The position numbers and the translations under genes are program-made. This document shows, in pieces, positions 56,564 to 64,000 of a DNA stretch of 64,000 nt (position 1 is its first letter; each line of letters opens with the position of its first letter). The stretch is from NCBI RefSeq assembly GCF_019754935.1, contig NZ_JAGSOA010000001.1, forward strand, positions 1,054,001 through 1,118,000, written 5' to 3'. The notes under the pieces are model-generated. The model saw nothing but the letters and a program-made list of their open reading frames with translations. It ran no database searches and was not told the origin of the DNA. Origin of the DNA: Corynebacterium parakroppenstedtii. Lineage in GTDB: Bacteria; Actinomycetota; Actinomycetes; Mycobacteriales; Mycobacteriaceae.

Positions 56564-56854
56564 ATGATCGTTCTTCCCCCACCCGCTGATATGTCCAATG
56601 TCGACATCGTCGAGTCGCACGTCCACAGCGGTTCCAGCACCAGCGAAGCTGCACTGAAGCAGTGGATTGAGGGTGGCGACTACGTCAAGCCGACCTTTGA
56701 GACTCGCGACAACGTGCAGTTCCAGCTTCCCGACGGGGAAACAGTGAGTGCGGGCGACACGGTCGCTAAGGCCACCGACGGCACCTTCTTCGTGAAGCCG
56801 CAGCCGAAGGACTTCACCCAGAACCTGATTGATCAGGTCAGCCAGGGGCTGTAA
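56564..56854 (+). CDS. Small conserved-looking protein, function unknown
   Basis: 96 residues from the ATG at 56564 (GAAGGAG eight bases upstream). Sequence MIVLPPPADMSNVDIVESHV, then EAALKQWIEGGDYVKPTFETRDNVQFQLPDGETVSAGDTVAKATDGTFFVKPQPKDFTQNLIDQVSQGL. No signal peptide, membrane segment or cysteine. The middle (NVQFQLPDGETVSAGDTV) looks like a small beta fold. Good ribosome site and codon use argue that it is real. Followed by AAACGTCGGCAATAAGA. I do not recognise it. Confidence 0.65.
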   Translation: MIVLPPPADMSNVDIVESHVHSGSSTSEAALKQWIEGGDYVKPTFETRDNVQFQLPDGETVSAGDTVAKATDGTFFVKPQPKDFTQNLIDQVSQGL

Positions 56855-57251
56855 ACGTCGGCAATAAGAGCCCGTCCAGCGCTGGATAAAGAGGCCCTGC
56901 GGAACTCGATGCAGTTCCGTCTCATGCTGATTTAAACGAATTCGGGATCACTGTTACTATCCGACGGTGGTCCCGTCGTTTCATGGTTGCGTGATTTCGG
57001 GGCCGCACTTCCGGGGACGTCGGCGCAGAGCGTCATTCCGTAAGCCGTCGTCGCAGATCGGGAGCTTCGTCAGCCGAACGTTTCACGACCCCGCGAAACA
57101 AGCGTCGGCACTAAACCCCCGATACCCCCGCATACGCAATTCCCATACATATTCCGTCTTCGTACAGGACAATAATTCCTGTAAAAATAGTCCTCGTACG
57201 AACCCTTGTACACGACACGAATCCGGCAATGAAGGAGCGGTCAGCTTCACT
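56855..57251. other. Gap upstream of the GntR gene
   Basis: Carries CGTCGGCA at 56856 within a 17-base match (AAACGTCGGCAATAAGA) to 29741, and another at 57104. GAAGGAG at 57232 is the likely ribosome site for the regulator. The open frame starting at 56967 runs through this gap into the regulator, but its first 95 codons have no regulator-like content. Confidence 0.4.
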
Positions 57252-58034
57252 GTGAGTGGCCAAGACAACACCAAATCGCATTCCGCTGCCACCGGCCGCA
57301 GCCATGGGAACAGCTATCGGAGCAGCAATACGGGACTTTTCGGTTCTGAGGCCCGCTCGGCAACTGATGTGGCCATGCAGTCGATTGTCGCCTACATCCG
57401 GGACAACCACCTCAAAGTCGGTGACCCGCTGCCCAGCGAGCTCACGATTGTGGAATCGCTGAAACTGTCGCGGTCATCGGTAAGGGAAGCGATCCGAACC
57501 CTCGTGAGCCTGGACATCCTCGAGGTCCGACGCGGCTTCGGCACGTTCGTCGCTGATATGTCTCTTGAGCCCCTGGTCAATGGCCTTACCCTGCGTATTA
57601 CTCTCGACGACGATCACGCGCGGTCGCGGCTGATCGATGTGGTCGATACGCGGCAGGCATTGGATTTGCAGATCTCGCGCGACGTGATTGAGCATCGCGA
57701 CGACATCGACGGCGTATTCCTGGGGCGCCTGATTAACCAGATGAAATCCGCGGTCATGCGAAATGAGCCATTCATGGAATCTGACTCCATGTTTCACGAT
57801 CACATTCTGTCCGTGACCAGCAACGGGCTCATCCAGGAGCTGTCCAAAGCACTGTGGCGTGTGCATATGGTGGCGGTACCGAAACTGCATCTGACCACGA
57901 AAGATAATCTGGAACAGACCGTGGATGCTCACCAAAAAATTGTCGACGCCATTGTTGCCGGAGACGAGGACGCCTACCGGCAAGCCGTCGTCGACCATTA
58001 CGAACCGCTCCGCGAAGCGCTCGGGGTTAAGTAG
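57252..58034 (+). CDS. GntR-family (FCD) regulator, probably of sialic-acid genes
   Basis: 260 residues if it begins at the GTG at 57252; this start is a judgement and an ATG further in (57375, MQSIVAYIRD) would give the bare domain. Winged helix: VGDPLPSELTIVESLKLSRSSVREAIRTLVSLDILEVRRGFGTFVADMS. The FCD ligand domain carries DVVDTRQALDLQISR, INQMKSAV, FHDHILSVTSNGLI and DAHQKIVDAIVAGDEDAYRQAVVDHY, with the Asp/His residues that bind metal and ligand. FadR/NanR-type members respond to sugar acids or sialic-acid intermediates. Its place beside nanE-nanK-nagA suggests it controls them. Candidate operator: CACAATAGTTGTG at 59935 in the nanK-nagA gap. Confidence 0.8.
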   Translation: MSGQDNTKSHSAATGRSHGNSYRSSNTGLFGSEARSATDVAMQSIVAYIRDNHLKVGDPLPSELTIVESLKLSRSSVREAIRTLVSLDILEVRRGFGTFVADMSLEPLVNGLTLRITLDDDHARSRLIDVVDTRQALDLQISRDVIEHRDDIDGVFLGRLINQMKSAVMRNEPFMESDSMFHDHILSVTSNGLIQELSKALWRVHMVAVPKLHLTTKDNLEQTVDAHQKIVDAIVAGDEDAYRQAVVDHYEPLREALGVK

Positions 58035-58074
58035 GTAGCGGCACGGCCTTATTAGGTGCGCGCTTGCCGACGAG

Positions 58075-58800
58075 CTACTTCCCGATTTCGCTGCGATAGA
58101 ACCCCGTGAGCCACCGCGGATCGGTGATGGCGGACCCGATAATGACGGCGTTGGCTCCACGCTGGAGCGCGTCCTTTACCGCGTCGGGGGAATGATAATG
58201 TCCTTCCGCGATCAGCAGCGGCTCCTCCCCCACCTCGTTCCGAACAGTGGAAATAAAGTCCAGGTCAGGGCCCTCGAGGTCCTCTGTCGCCGGGGTGTAT
58301 CCCGACAATGTTGAGGACACAATGTCCGCGCCGGCTTCGTACGCTGCTATCCCGTTGGCCGCGGTGTCACAATCCGCCATGAACAGCGCGCCGGACTCGT
58401 GGGCGGCCTTCACCAGGTCTTCGGTGGAGGACCCGTCGGGACGTGGGCGGCCGGTGGCGTCGGCACAGACGACCGCGGCACCTGCGTCGGCAACTGCCTT
58501 GACCGACGCGACCGTCGGAGTGATGTACACGCCGGAGTCGCCTTCCTTTGTTAGGCCGAAAATGGGGACATCGACGGCGTCCCCGATGGACGTGATGTCG
58601 GCGATTCCGCCATAGCCGCCGCAGCGAATCGCGGGGGTGCCAGCGGCGACGCAGGCCTTCGCGCTCAACGTTAACGCGTGAGTGTCGCGGAGTGGGTGCC
58701 CGTCGGGGGCTTGGGCGGACACGATGATGTCGCCCGCGATGATCGAGCGCAGCTCCTGGCGTTGGTCGGCGGGGGTGGAGGCGGAAAATGAGAAGGGCAT
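58075..58800 (-). CDS. nanE: N-acetylmannosamine-6-phosphate 2-epimerase
   Basis: 241 residues. TIM-barrel marks of NanE: GTPAIRCGGYGGIADI, PIFGLTKEGDSGVYITPT, VVCADATGRPRPDG, MADCDTAANGIAAYEAGADIVSSTLSGYTP and LLIAEGHYHSPDAVKDALQRGANAVIIGSAITDP. It converts ManNAc-6-phosphate to GlcNAc-6-phosphate, the third step of sialic-acid use. Thirty-nine bases downstream of nanK on the same strand, so one operon. Convergent with the GntR gene. Confidence 0.93.
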   Translation of the reverse strand: MPFSFSASTPADQRQELRSIIAGDIIVSAQAPDGHPLRDTHALTLSAKACVAAGTPAIRCGGYGGIADITSIGDAVDVPIFGLTKEGDSGVYITPTVASVKAVADAGAAVVCADATGRPRPDGSSTEDLVKAAHESGALFMADCDTAANGIAAYEAGADIVSSTLSGYTPATEDLEGPDLDFISTVRNEVGEEPLLIAEGHYHSPDAVKDALQRGANAVIIGSAITDPRWLTGFYRSEIGK

Positions 58801-58839
58801 GGGGATCTCCTTTGTTCGGTTGGTGTGTGAGGAGGGCGG

Positions 58840-59853
58840 TTACGAGCGTTTATGTCGCGCTCGAGCATAAACCGCGGCGGCGACAAGGGGGCCTTCGCGC
58901 AGGGCACTATCGCGGATGTCGCAGGGGCGAACACTGTAAGCCAGGTGGCTGCGCACGCCATCACGGATTCGCCGCGTGATGGCTTCGCCCAGCCCCGACA
59001 CTCCTCCACCGAGGATGATCGCGTCGAGGTCAATCCCCATCGCGAGCGTTCCCAGCATCTGGCCGAAACCGTGCAGATTCCGGTCGAGGACCTCCGTCGC
59101 TAATGAGTTCCCTTGTCGTTCCAGTTCCAATAGGTCAGTCACTGTCGACGGGGATGCAGGGTTAACATCGCGGCCTGAACCGGACTGACCGTCGCGCTCC
59201 GAAATCGCTTCGTGATACGTCGCAACGAGTTTCGGACCGGACGCCACGTCTTCGCACCGGGCCACGCCGCTGCCGTAATGAGGGCAATAAAGTTCGGAAA
59301 TCTCACCGGCCGTGCCGCGATTACCAGCGGCGAGATCGTCGTTAATAACGAACGCTCCCCCAACCCCCGTGCCCAGACTGACGTAAAGCAGGCGGGCGTG
59401 CGGATACTCGTCGCGCCAACACAGCGTGTGCTCGCCAAAGGCCCACACGCGGACGTCGTTGTGCGCGAACACGGGAGCGTCGATATGGCGAGCGATGCGG
59501 GCAGCAATGTCGGTACCCTCCCAGCCGGGCATCGTGGCCCCGGCGCGGGTGACCGTCGCGGTGATGGGATCGATGACACCGGCGGCTGCCACCCCGACTC
59601 GCGCGATCGTATTTTCGCTTGTCGACGACGATGTTCGGGCTGATGCAACGTTGCCGGCTGCTAACTCCGGCGATGATAGTGCTGGTGCTGCTAGCGCTTC
59701 GGTGACGGCGACTTCCAGCTGGTCGGCGGTGTTCCCGCCAGCGGGTTGGCTGGGTACGCGCCCGTGGGCGATTACTGTGCGGGGGGCGTCGTCGTCGATA
59801 AGCCCCCAGGCGATCTTGGTGCCGCCAATGTCTAGTGCGAGTGTGAGTGCCAC
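58840..59853 (-). CDS. nanK: N-acetylmannosamine kinase, ROK family
   Basis: 337 residues. ROK kinase: phosphate motif LALDIGGTKIAWGLID at the start, VSLGTGVGGAFVINDDLAAGNRGTAGEIS in the middle and ILGGGVSGLGEAI late. The usual zinc motif C-x-C-G-x-x-G-C is altered here to C-P-H-Y-G-S-G-V-A-R-C-E (about residues 190-201), with His for the second Cys and three extra residues. Length is a little above the 290-310 typical, from small inserts. ManNAc kinase is inferred from the neighbour nanE; glucokinases share the fold. Confidence 0.82.
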   Translation of the reverse strand: MALTLALDIGGTKIAWGLIDDDAPRTVIAHGRVPSQPAGGNTADQLEVAVTEALAAPALSSPELAAGNVASARTSSSTSENTIARVGVAAAGVIDPITATVTRAGATMPGWEGTDIAARIARHIDAPVFAHNDVRVWAFGEHTLCWRDEYPHARLLYVSLGTGVGGAFVINDDLAAGNRGTAGEISELYCPHYGSGVARCEDVASGPKLVATYHEAISERDGQSGSGRDVNPASPSTVTDLLELERQGNSLATEVLDRNLHGFGQMLGTLAMGIDLDAIILGGGVSGLGEAITRRIRDGVRSHLAYSVRPCDIRDSALREGPLVAAAVYARARHKRS

Positions 59854-59934
59854 AGTGGTTCTACCCTTCTGCGCTGTCGCCGGTAATTGTCATGAGCCGT
59901 GGACGTCAGACGTCTTACAACCTATACTAACAGT

Positions 59935-59947
59935 CACAATAGTTGTG
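59935..59947. promoter_or_regulatory. Candidate operator between nanK and nagA
   Basis: CACAATAGTTGTG is a perfect palindrome (five-base arms, three-base centre) in the 171-bp gap between the divergent nanK and nagA starts, beside a TATACT -10-like element (59923). The GntR regulator at 57252 is a plausible binder. No second copy of the exact site was found by eye. Confidence 0.35.
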
Positions 59948-60024
59948 GCGGGCGAGCAGTCGCGAGCGATCGTATTCTTCATGGCAGCACAGTCACACGA
60001 CCATAGTTAGGAGCACGTAAGGCT

Positions 60025-61356
60025 ATGAGCCATCCGGATTTCACGGTGGAAGGGCGCGTCATTGACGCTGCGGGCATCACGGAACATGCGCGCATCGAGG
60101 TCACGGGGTCGCGCATTTCGTCGGTTACTCCATTGGATAGCGGAACTACACATGCGTCGAATGAAGGGTTGGATGAGGCGTCGGGCCAAACGTCGGCTAG
60201 CGGCCCGTCGGCAATGTGGAGTGCATCCGATATGCCGACAATCATTCCGGGGTTTGTCGATCTCCACAATCACGGTGGCGATGGCGGGGCGTTCCCGACG
60301 GGCGATGAGGAGAGCTGCCGCCGGGCCGCGCTGTTCCACCGTCGGCACGGAACGACGACCCTGCTGGCCAGCCTCGTTAGCGCCAATGAGCAGGAGATTG
60401 TGCGACAGCTGGACATACTGAAGCCGCTAGCGGACGAGGGGCTGATCGCGGGGGTACACCTGGAGGGGCCGTTTGTGAACGCGCACAAGTGCGGCGCGCA
60501 GAACCCTGATCGGATCGTGCCCGCCGACGCCGATATGTTCGCGCGCGCGACCTCCCGCCGCCCCGGCCTGATCCGACAGATCACGCTGGCCCCCGAAAGC
60601 CCGGGTGCCGAGGCCTGCCTGGACGTGTGCGCGCGTGAGGGGATCATTTTGTCGCTCGGGCACACCGATGCGGATTACGACACCACTATGAACTTCGTCA
60701 GCAAAGCTGTAGACCGGGGCATCATGGTGACCGCCACGCACCTGTTCAACGCGATGCCACCCCTGCACCATCGGGCACCCGGCGCGGCGGCCGCCATGAT
60801 CACGGCCGCGAAAAAGTTCCCCGGGCGCGTGTTTGCCGAGCTCATTGCCGACGGCATCCACCTCCACAACGGGACCGTCGATATGGTCACGGAATCGCTG
60901 CCCAACTCGGCGTTCTTTATTACCGACGCGATGGAAGCCGCCGGGAAGGCCGACGGGTCCTACGTGCTGGGGGCATTGGCCGTGACGGTGGCCAATGGCG
61001 TGGCTCGACTAACGACGACTGACGGGTCGGCGGGGTCGATCGCCGGCGGGACCTCGACACTGTTCGACCAGTTCGTTCGGGCGGTTCGGCGCGGGTTCGA
61101 CCCGGTGGATGCGGTGAGGTTCACGAGCGCGACGGCTGGACGCGTGCTCGAGTTTGGGCGTGAGGAGTCTGGTGGTGGTTCCCTTGACGCCAGCAGTGAT
61201 GCCTCCTCCTCGGCCGCCGGCACCGGGGCTGGTCACTTAGTGGTCGGAGCTCCCGCCGATTTTGTCGTCCTGGATCCGAACTTCCAGCTCCGCGAGGTCT
61301 ACGCCGCTGGGCAAGCGCTACACGTGCGCGAGGGTGAAACCGAGTCGGCGCGCTAG
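60025..61356 (+). CDS. nagA: N-acetylglucosamine-6-phosphate deacetylase
   Basis: 443 residues, ATG with AAGG four to five bases upstream. Amidohydrolase marks: PGFVDLHNHGGDGGAFP (metal His), GVHLEGPFVNAHKCGAQNP, LSLGHTDADYDTTMNFVSKAV, ATHLFNAMPPLHHRAPG and FFITDAMEAAGKADG with the catalytic Asp. It removes acetate from GlcNAc-6-phosphate. About 60 residues longer than usual because of a Ser/Gly-rich insert near the C-terminus (ESGGGSLDASSDASSSAAG) and an insert in the N-terminal strand region (DEASGQTSASGPSAMWSASD). nagB follows 164 bases later. Confidence 0.93.
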   Translation: MSHPDFTVEGRVIDAAGITEHARIEVTGSRISSVTPLDSGTTHASNEGLDEASGQTSASGPSAMWSASDMPTIIPGFVDLHNHGGDGGAFPTGDEESCRRAALFHRRHGTTTLLASLVSANEQEIVRQLDILKPLADEGLIAGVHLEGPFVNAHKCGAQNPDRIVPADADMFARATSRRPGLIRQITLAPESPGAEACLDVCAREGIILSLGHTDADYDTTMNFVSKAVDRGIMVTATHLFNAMPPLHHRAPGAAAAMITAAKKFPGRVFAELIADGIHLHNGTVDMVTESLPNSAFFITDAMEAAGKADGSYVLGALAVTVANGVARLTTTDGSAGSIAGGTSTLFDQFVRAVRRGFDPVDAVRFTSATAGRVLEFGREESGGGSLDASSDASSSAAGTGAGHLVVGAPADFVVLDPNFQLREVYAAGQALHVREGETESAR

Positions 61357-61520
61357 TCCTCTGACCCGGCGCGTTTCTACGCGGGCGACTTCACCGGCCG
61401 GACGTTGGGCATCGAACGTCGGCACGAAAACCCGGCGTCAGACGTCGGCAAGAAAATAAAGCGAGAAACCATTCACATCATTAAGAAAAACAACCAACGA
61501 GAAAGGGATAGCAAAGAGTC

Positions 61521-62297
61521 ATGGAAATTGTCATTCGCAAAACACCCGAGCAGGTAAGCCTTCAAGCTGCCGATATCCTTGAACCCTACGTCTCGGAAGG
61601 CGCCACACTCGGATTGGCAACAGGGTCGACGCCACTAGGAACGTACCAAGAATTGATTCGTCGACATAACGAATCCGGTCTATCTTTTGCTAACAACCAA
61701 GCTTTTCTTCTCGACGAATATGTCGGGCTCCCCCGCGACCACGAACAGTCGTACTACCGGACAATTCGTCGCGAATTCACCGAGCACATCGACATCAAAG
61801 ATGAAGCGGTGTCATCGCCGGACGGCCTGGCCGACAACATCGACGAAGCCGGGCGCGCCTACGACGAGCGCATTCGCAACGCGGGCGGCGTCGATATTCA
61901 AATTCTCGGGATCGGGACCGACGGGCACATCGGGTTCAACGAACCCGGCAGTTCGCTTAACTCACCAACGAGGTTGAAAACGCTGCACCCGCAAACCGTG
62001 AGCGACAACGCGCGATTCTTCGACAGCGAGGCCGACGTGCCGCGGCACGTGCTCACCCAGGGCCTCGGGACGATCCAACACGCGCGCCACCTGCTGCTTC
62101 TGGCCACGGGCAAAAACAAGGCCGCCGCCGTTCAAGCGCTGGCGGAGGGGCCGGTGAGCGCGTCGTGCCCCGCGAGTGTTCTGCAGCTTCACCCGCATGC
62201 GACCGTCATTATCGACGAAGCGGCCGCTACCTGCCTCGAGCACAAGGAGTACTACATCTTCGCGGAGAAGAATAAGCCTGAGTGGCAGCGATACTAG
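61521..62297 (+). CDS. nagB: Glucosamine-6-phosphate deaminase
   Basis: 258 residues. Marks: [18 protein letters not shown] (phosphate loop), [21 protein letters not shown] with the catalytic Asp, [18 protein letters not shown], and [47 protein letters not shown]. It turns glucosamine-6-phosphate into fructose-6-phosphate and ammonia, the last step feeding glycolysis. GAGAAAGGG precedes the ATG. The gap before it holds two CGTCGGCA sites 16 bases apart. Confidence 0.95.
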   Translation: MEIVIRKTPEQVSLQAADILEPYVSEGATLGLATGSTPLGTYQELIRRHNESGLSFANNQAFLLDEYVGLPRDHEQSYYRTIRREFTEHIDIKDEAVSSPDGLADNIDEAGRAYDERIRNAGGVDIQILGIGTDGHIGFNEPGSSLNSPTRLKTLHPQTVSDNARFFDSEADVPRHVLTQGLGTIQHARHLLLLATGKNKAAAVQALAEGPVSASCPASVLQLHPHATVIIDEAAATCLEHKEYYIFAEKNKPEWQRY

Positions 62298-62532
62298 GAG
62301 TGGGGGTTGATCCTCCGACCTGGGGAATAGACCCTCGCCTGAAGTGAGCGTAGGTAGGCGGGGCGAGTGTGGATGGTTCCGTGAATGTGCGGGAGTTGGA
62401 TGCCCTGAAGGGATCGGGCGGATCCGGGCAGATTCGGGGGGGACCCGAATAAATTCGGGCGCCGATCAGACGTCGGCGGTTCGCTCATGGGGCAGCACGA
62501 GTGATAACAGGTGGCCATGTATGGGCCCTGGC

Positions 62533-62640
62533 CTGGAAAACAGCGGGGGAATATGGGTGCCGCCGAAAACTGCGGGGGTATATGGGCGAAAATGGCCAAA
62601 AATTGACCATTTCCCCCACACTTTTCCTGGGTACCGCGGT
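62533..62640. repeat. Dispersed inverted-repeat element, copy D
   Basis: Direct units GAAAACAGCGGGGGAATAT (62536) and GAAAACTGCGGGGGTATAT (62564), spacer CGAAAATGGCCAAAAATTG (62587-62605), then the inverted unit ACCATTTCCCCCACACTTTT. It occupies the convergent gap between nagB and nanA, about 240 bases past the nagB stop. Confidence 0.8.
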
Positions 62641-62766
62641 TGCGCCGTCGAGACAGCTCCCGAACATGCCCTACCGTGGCAAAACCCCACGTCACGGGAG
62701 CACGCCAGATCACTGGGGAAAGCGGGTGCACGGCAAAAGCAGTGCACCCCCAAGACGCACCACCCC

Positions 62767-63684
62767 TTACAGCATCCCCACGTCTTTCAGCACTTTTTCG
62801 ATGGCTTTCACATTGTCGCCCTCGAGCGCCGCGACCGGGTTCGGCATCTGGTTGCTCTCGAACACGCCGAGCAGCTTCATCGCCGTCTTGAACGCCCCAA
62901 CCCCGGCACCGAAACCACTCACGCCATCGGTCACCATAACGATGCGCATCAGACGCGCGGCCTCTTCCTGTGCCTCGCGAACACCCTTCCAATCGTCGTT
63001 CTGGAACGCCTTCCATTGCCGCACGTAAACCTCGGGATTCACGTTGGCCAATCCGGGGACGGAACCGTCGGCACCCGCAAGATAGGCGCCATCGACAACC
63101 ACTTCATGCCCGGTGAGCAGCTGGAGGGGGTGCCCGGCGTCCTCGTTGTCTTGAATGAGGAATCGGAAGCTGACGTCGTCGCCCGACGAGTCCTTCACTC
63201 CGGCCAGCACGCCGTCCTTGCCCAGGCGGACCAGCATGTCGACGGGGAGCTTGGTGTGAACGCACACCGGGATGTCGTAGGCGAATAGCGGCAGGTCGAC
63301 GGCCTCGTGGATGAGGCGGAAGTGCTGCTCGACCTCGGTCATCCCGCCGAGTGCGTAGAACGGGGCAGTGGCGACGATCGCGTCGGCGCCGAGTTTTTGG
63401 GCGCGCCGGGCGTGCTCGATGACGCGCTCGGTTTCGGTGTCAATGCAGCCGACGAGGACGGGGACGCGGCCGGCGACCTGCTCGATCGCGGCTTTGACAA
63501 TTTCGTCTCGACGCTCGTCGGTAGAGAAGGCGACCTCGCCGGAGGAACCGAGGAAGAACAGGCCGTTGACGCCGGCGTCGATGAGGCGCTCGATGTTGCG
63601 GTTGAAGCTGGGGCGGTCGAAGCTGCGGTCCTCGGTCAGTGGCGTGACGACCGGTGGGATAACTCCGCGGAATGTCGAATTCAT
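62767..63684 (-). CDS. nanA: N-acetylneuraminate lyase (DapA superfamily)
   Basis: 305 residues from the ATG at 63684 (GGAG seven bases upstream); the frame extends 37 codons further without a site. Class I aldolase marks: GVIPPVVTPLTEDRSFDRPSFNRNIERLIDAGVNGLFFLGSSGEVAFSTDERRDEIV, VGCIDTETERVIEHARRAQKLGADAIVATAPFYAL, FAYDIPVCVHTKL with the Tyr, and GVKDSSGDDVSF with the Schiff-base Lys. The family also includes dihydrodipicolinate synthase; NanA is chosen because nanE, nanK, nagA, nagB and a sialidase surround it. It cleaves sialic acid to ManNAc and pyruvate. Confidence 0.83.
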   Translation of the reverse strand: MNSTFRGVIPPVVTPLTEDRSFDRPSFNRNIERLIDAGVNGLFFLGSSGEVAFSTDERRDEIVKAAIEQVAGRVPVLVGCIDTETERVIEHARRAQKLGADAIVATAPFYALGGMTEVEQHFRLIHEAVDLPLFAYDIPVCVHTKLPVDMLVRLGKDGVLAGVKDSSGDDVSFRFLIQDNEDAGHPLQLLTGHEVVVDGAYLAGADGSVPGLANVNPEVYVRQWKAFQNDDWKGVREAQEEAARLMRIVMVTDGVSGFGAGVGAFKTAMKLLGVFESNQMPNPVAALEGDNVKAIEKVLKDVGML

Positions 63685-63836
63685 GGGAAACTCCTTACAA
63701 ATAACAAGTGTTTTTGATTCGTTGAATGTTTGGTTGGTGTGGTGCGGGGCCGGGGTGCGGGACGCGCCATGTGCAGCACGGTGCGCGACGGCCACGTTGT
63801 GTACCTATCACGCCCAAGCCCCTCCCGCTTACCTAG

Positions 63837-64000
63837 CTAATCAACATGTGCGCTACCACCGTGCTTCTGGAGCTCGGGGCCAAACCAACTGAGCGGAATC
63901 TGCGTCAGATACAACCCCTGCCACTCGTTTTCCCAGAGCAACCCGATTTTCCCGCTGGGAAGGTACGTCATGGACTGGTACACGTAGTGGCCTGGGCTGA
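63837..64000 (-). CDS. Sialidase, C-terminal end only (gene continues beyond the window)
   Basis: The minus-strand frame from the edge to the TAG at 63837-63839 reads ...GHYVYQSMTYLPSGKIGLLWENEWQGLYLTQIPLSWFGPEL... The pattern Y-x-S-M-x-x-L-P-x-G-x-I-G-L-L-W-E is the last catalytic-domain block of bacterial sialidases (conserved Tyr and Glu region). No domain follows it except a short tail, so no C-terminal wall anchor is visible. With nanA 150 bases downstream on the same strand it would release sialic acid from host glycans for the nan pathway. Confidence 0.75.
   Translation of the reverse strand, partial: SPGHYVYQSMTYLPSGKIGLLWENEWQGLYLTQIPLSWFGPELQKHGGSAHVD

Overview
The window is high-GC actinobacterial DNA, most likely a Corynebacterium chromosome. 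This rests on the N-terminus of RpoB, the gene order rplJ-rplL-rpoB-rpoC / rpsL-rpsG-fusA-tuf / S10 operon, sequences resembling the corynebacterial DtxR iron box, an Asp23/AmaP-type operon and a sialic-acid catabolic cluster ending in a sialidase. I do not assign a species.

Region 1 (1-23220) is an iron-acquisition island. On the minus strand are a siderophore-interacting reductase fused to a methyltransferase-like region (cut by the window edge) and a siderophore-binding lipoprotein. Then come isochorismatase, a secreted lipase-like protein, a 2,3-dihydroxybenzoate (DHB)-AMP ligase, a 2518-residue non-ribosomal peptide synthetase (NRPS), a stand-alone aryl carrier protein, DHB dehydrogenase, a stand-alone adenylation enzyme, a lysine/ornithine N-monooxygenase, a siderophore-type acyltransferase, and a three-gene DrrABC-like exporter. 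A TIM-barrel protein resembling 3-dehydroshikimate dehydratase closes the block. The set has both DHB-activating and hydroxamate-making enzymes, and the NRPS lacks its second adenylation domain. This points to a mixed catechol/hydroxamate siderophore built with an adenylation enzyme acting in trans. Four DtxR-like sites lie at the expected promoters. No isochorismate synthase, phosphopantetheinyl transferase or uptake permease is visible here.

Region 2 (23452-28603) is the front of the S10 ribosomal operon on the minus strand, rpsJ to rpsQ, closed by a terminator. Region 3 (30130-34337) is a plus-strand six-gene Asp23/Gls24 envelope-stress operon with a J-domain-like protein and three membrane proteins. 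Region 4 (34599-37149) holds a methyltransferase, a secreted beta-lactamase-fold protein and a tiny membrane ORF. Region 5 (37400-42086) is tuf, fusA, rpsG, rpsL. Region 6 (42607-46270) holds a Gln/Gly/Asn-rich membrane protein, a TM2-domain protein and a ribokinase-like kinase. Region 7 (46872-55877) is rpoC, rpoB, rplL, rplJ. Region 8 (56564-64000) has a small unknown gene, a GntR/FCD regulator and nanE, nanK, nagA, nagB, nanA and the 3' end of a sialidase gene. Together these would release sialic acid, cleave it, and convert it to fructose-6-phosphate.

Two signals are not explained by genes. One is a family of four intergenic inverted-repeat elements (29453, 36715, 46455, 62533) with a shared core. 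The other is the octamer CGTCGGCA, which I counted 38 times on the plus strand and about a dozen times on the minus strand, including paired intergenic sites. All calls are by eye from sequence and translation; no database search was possible.
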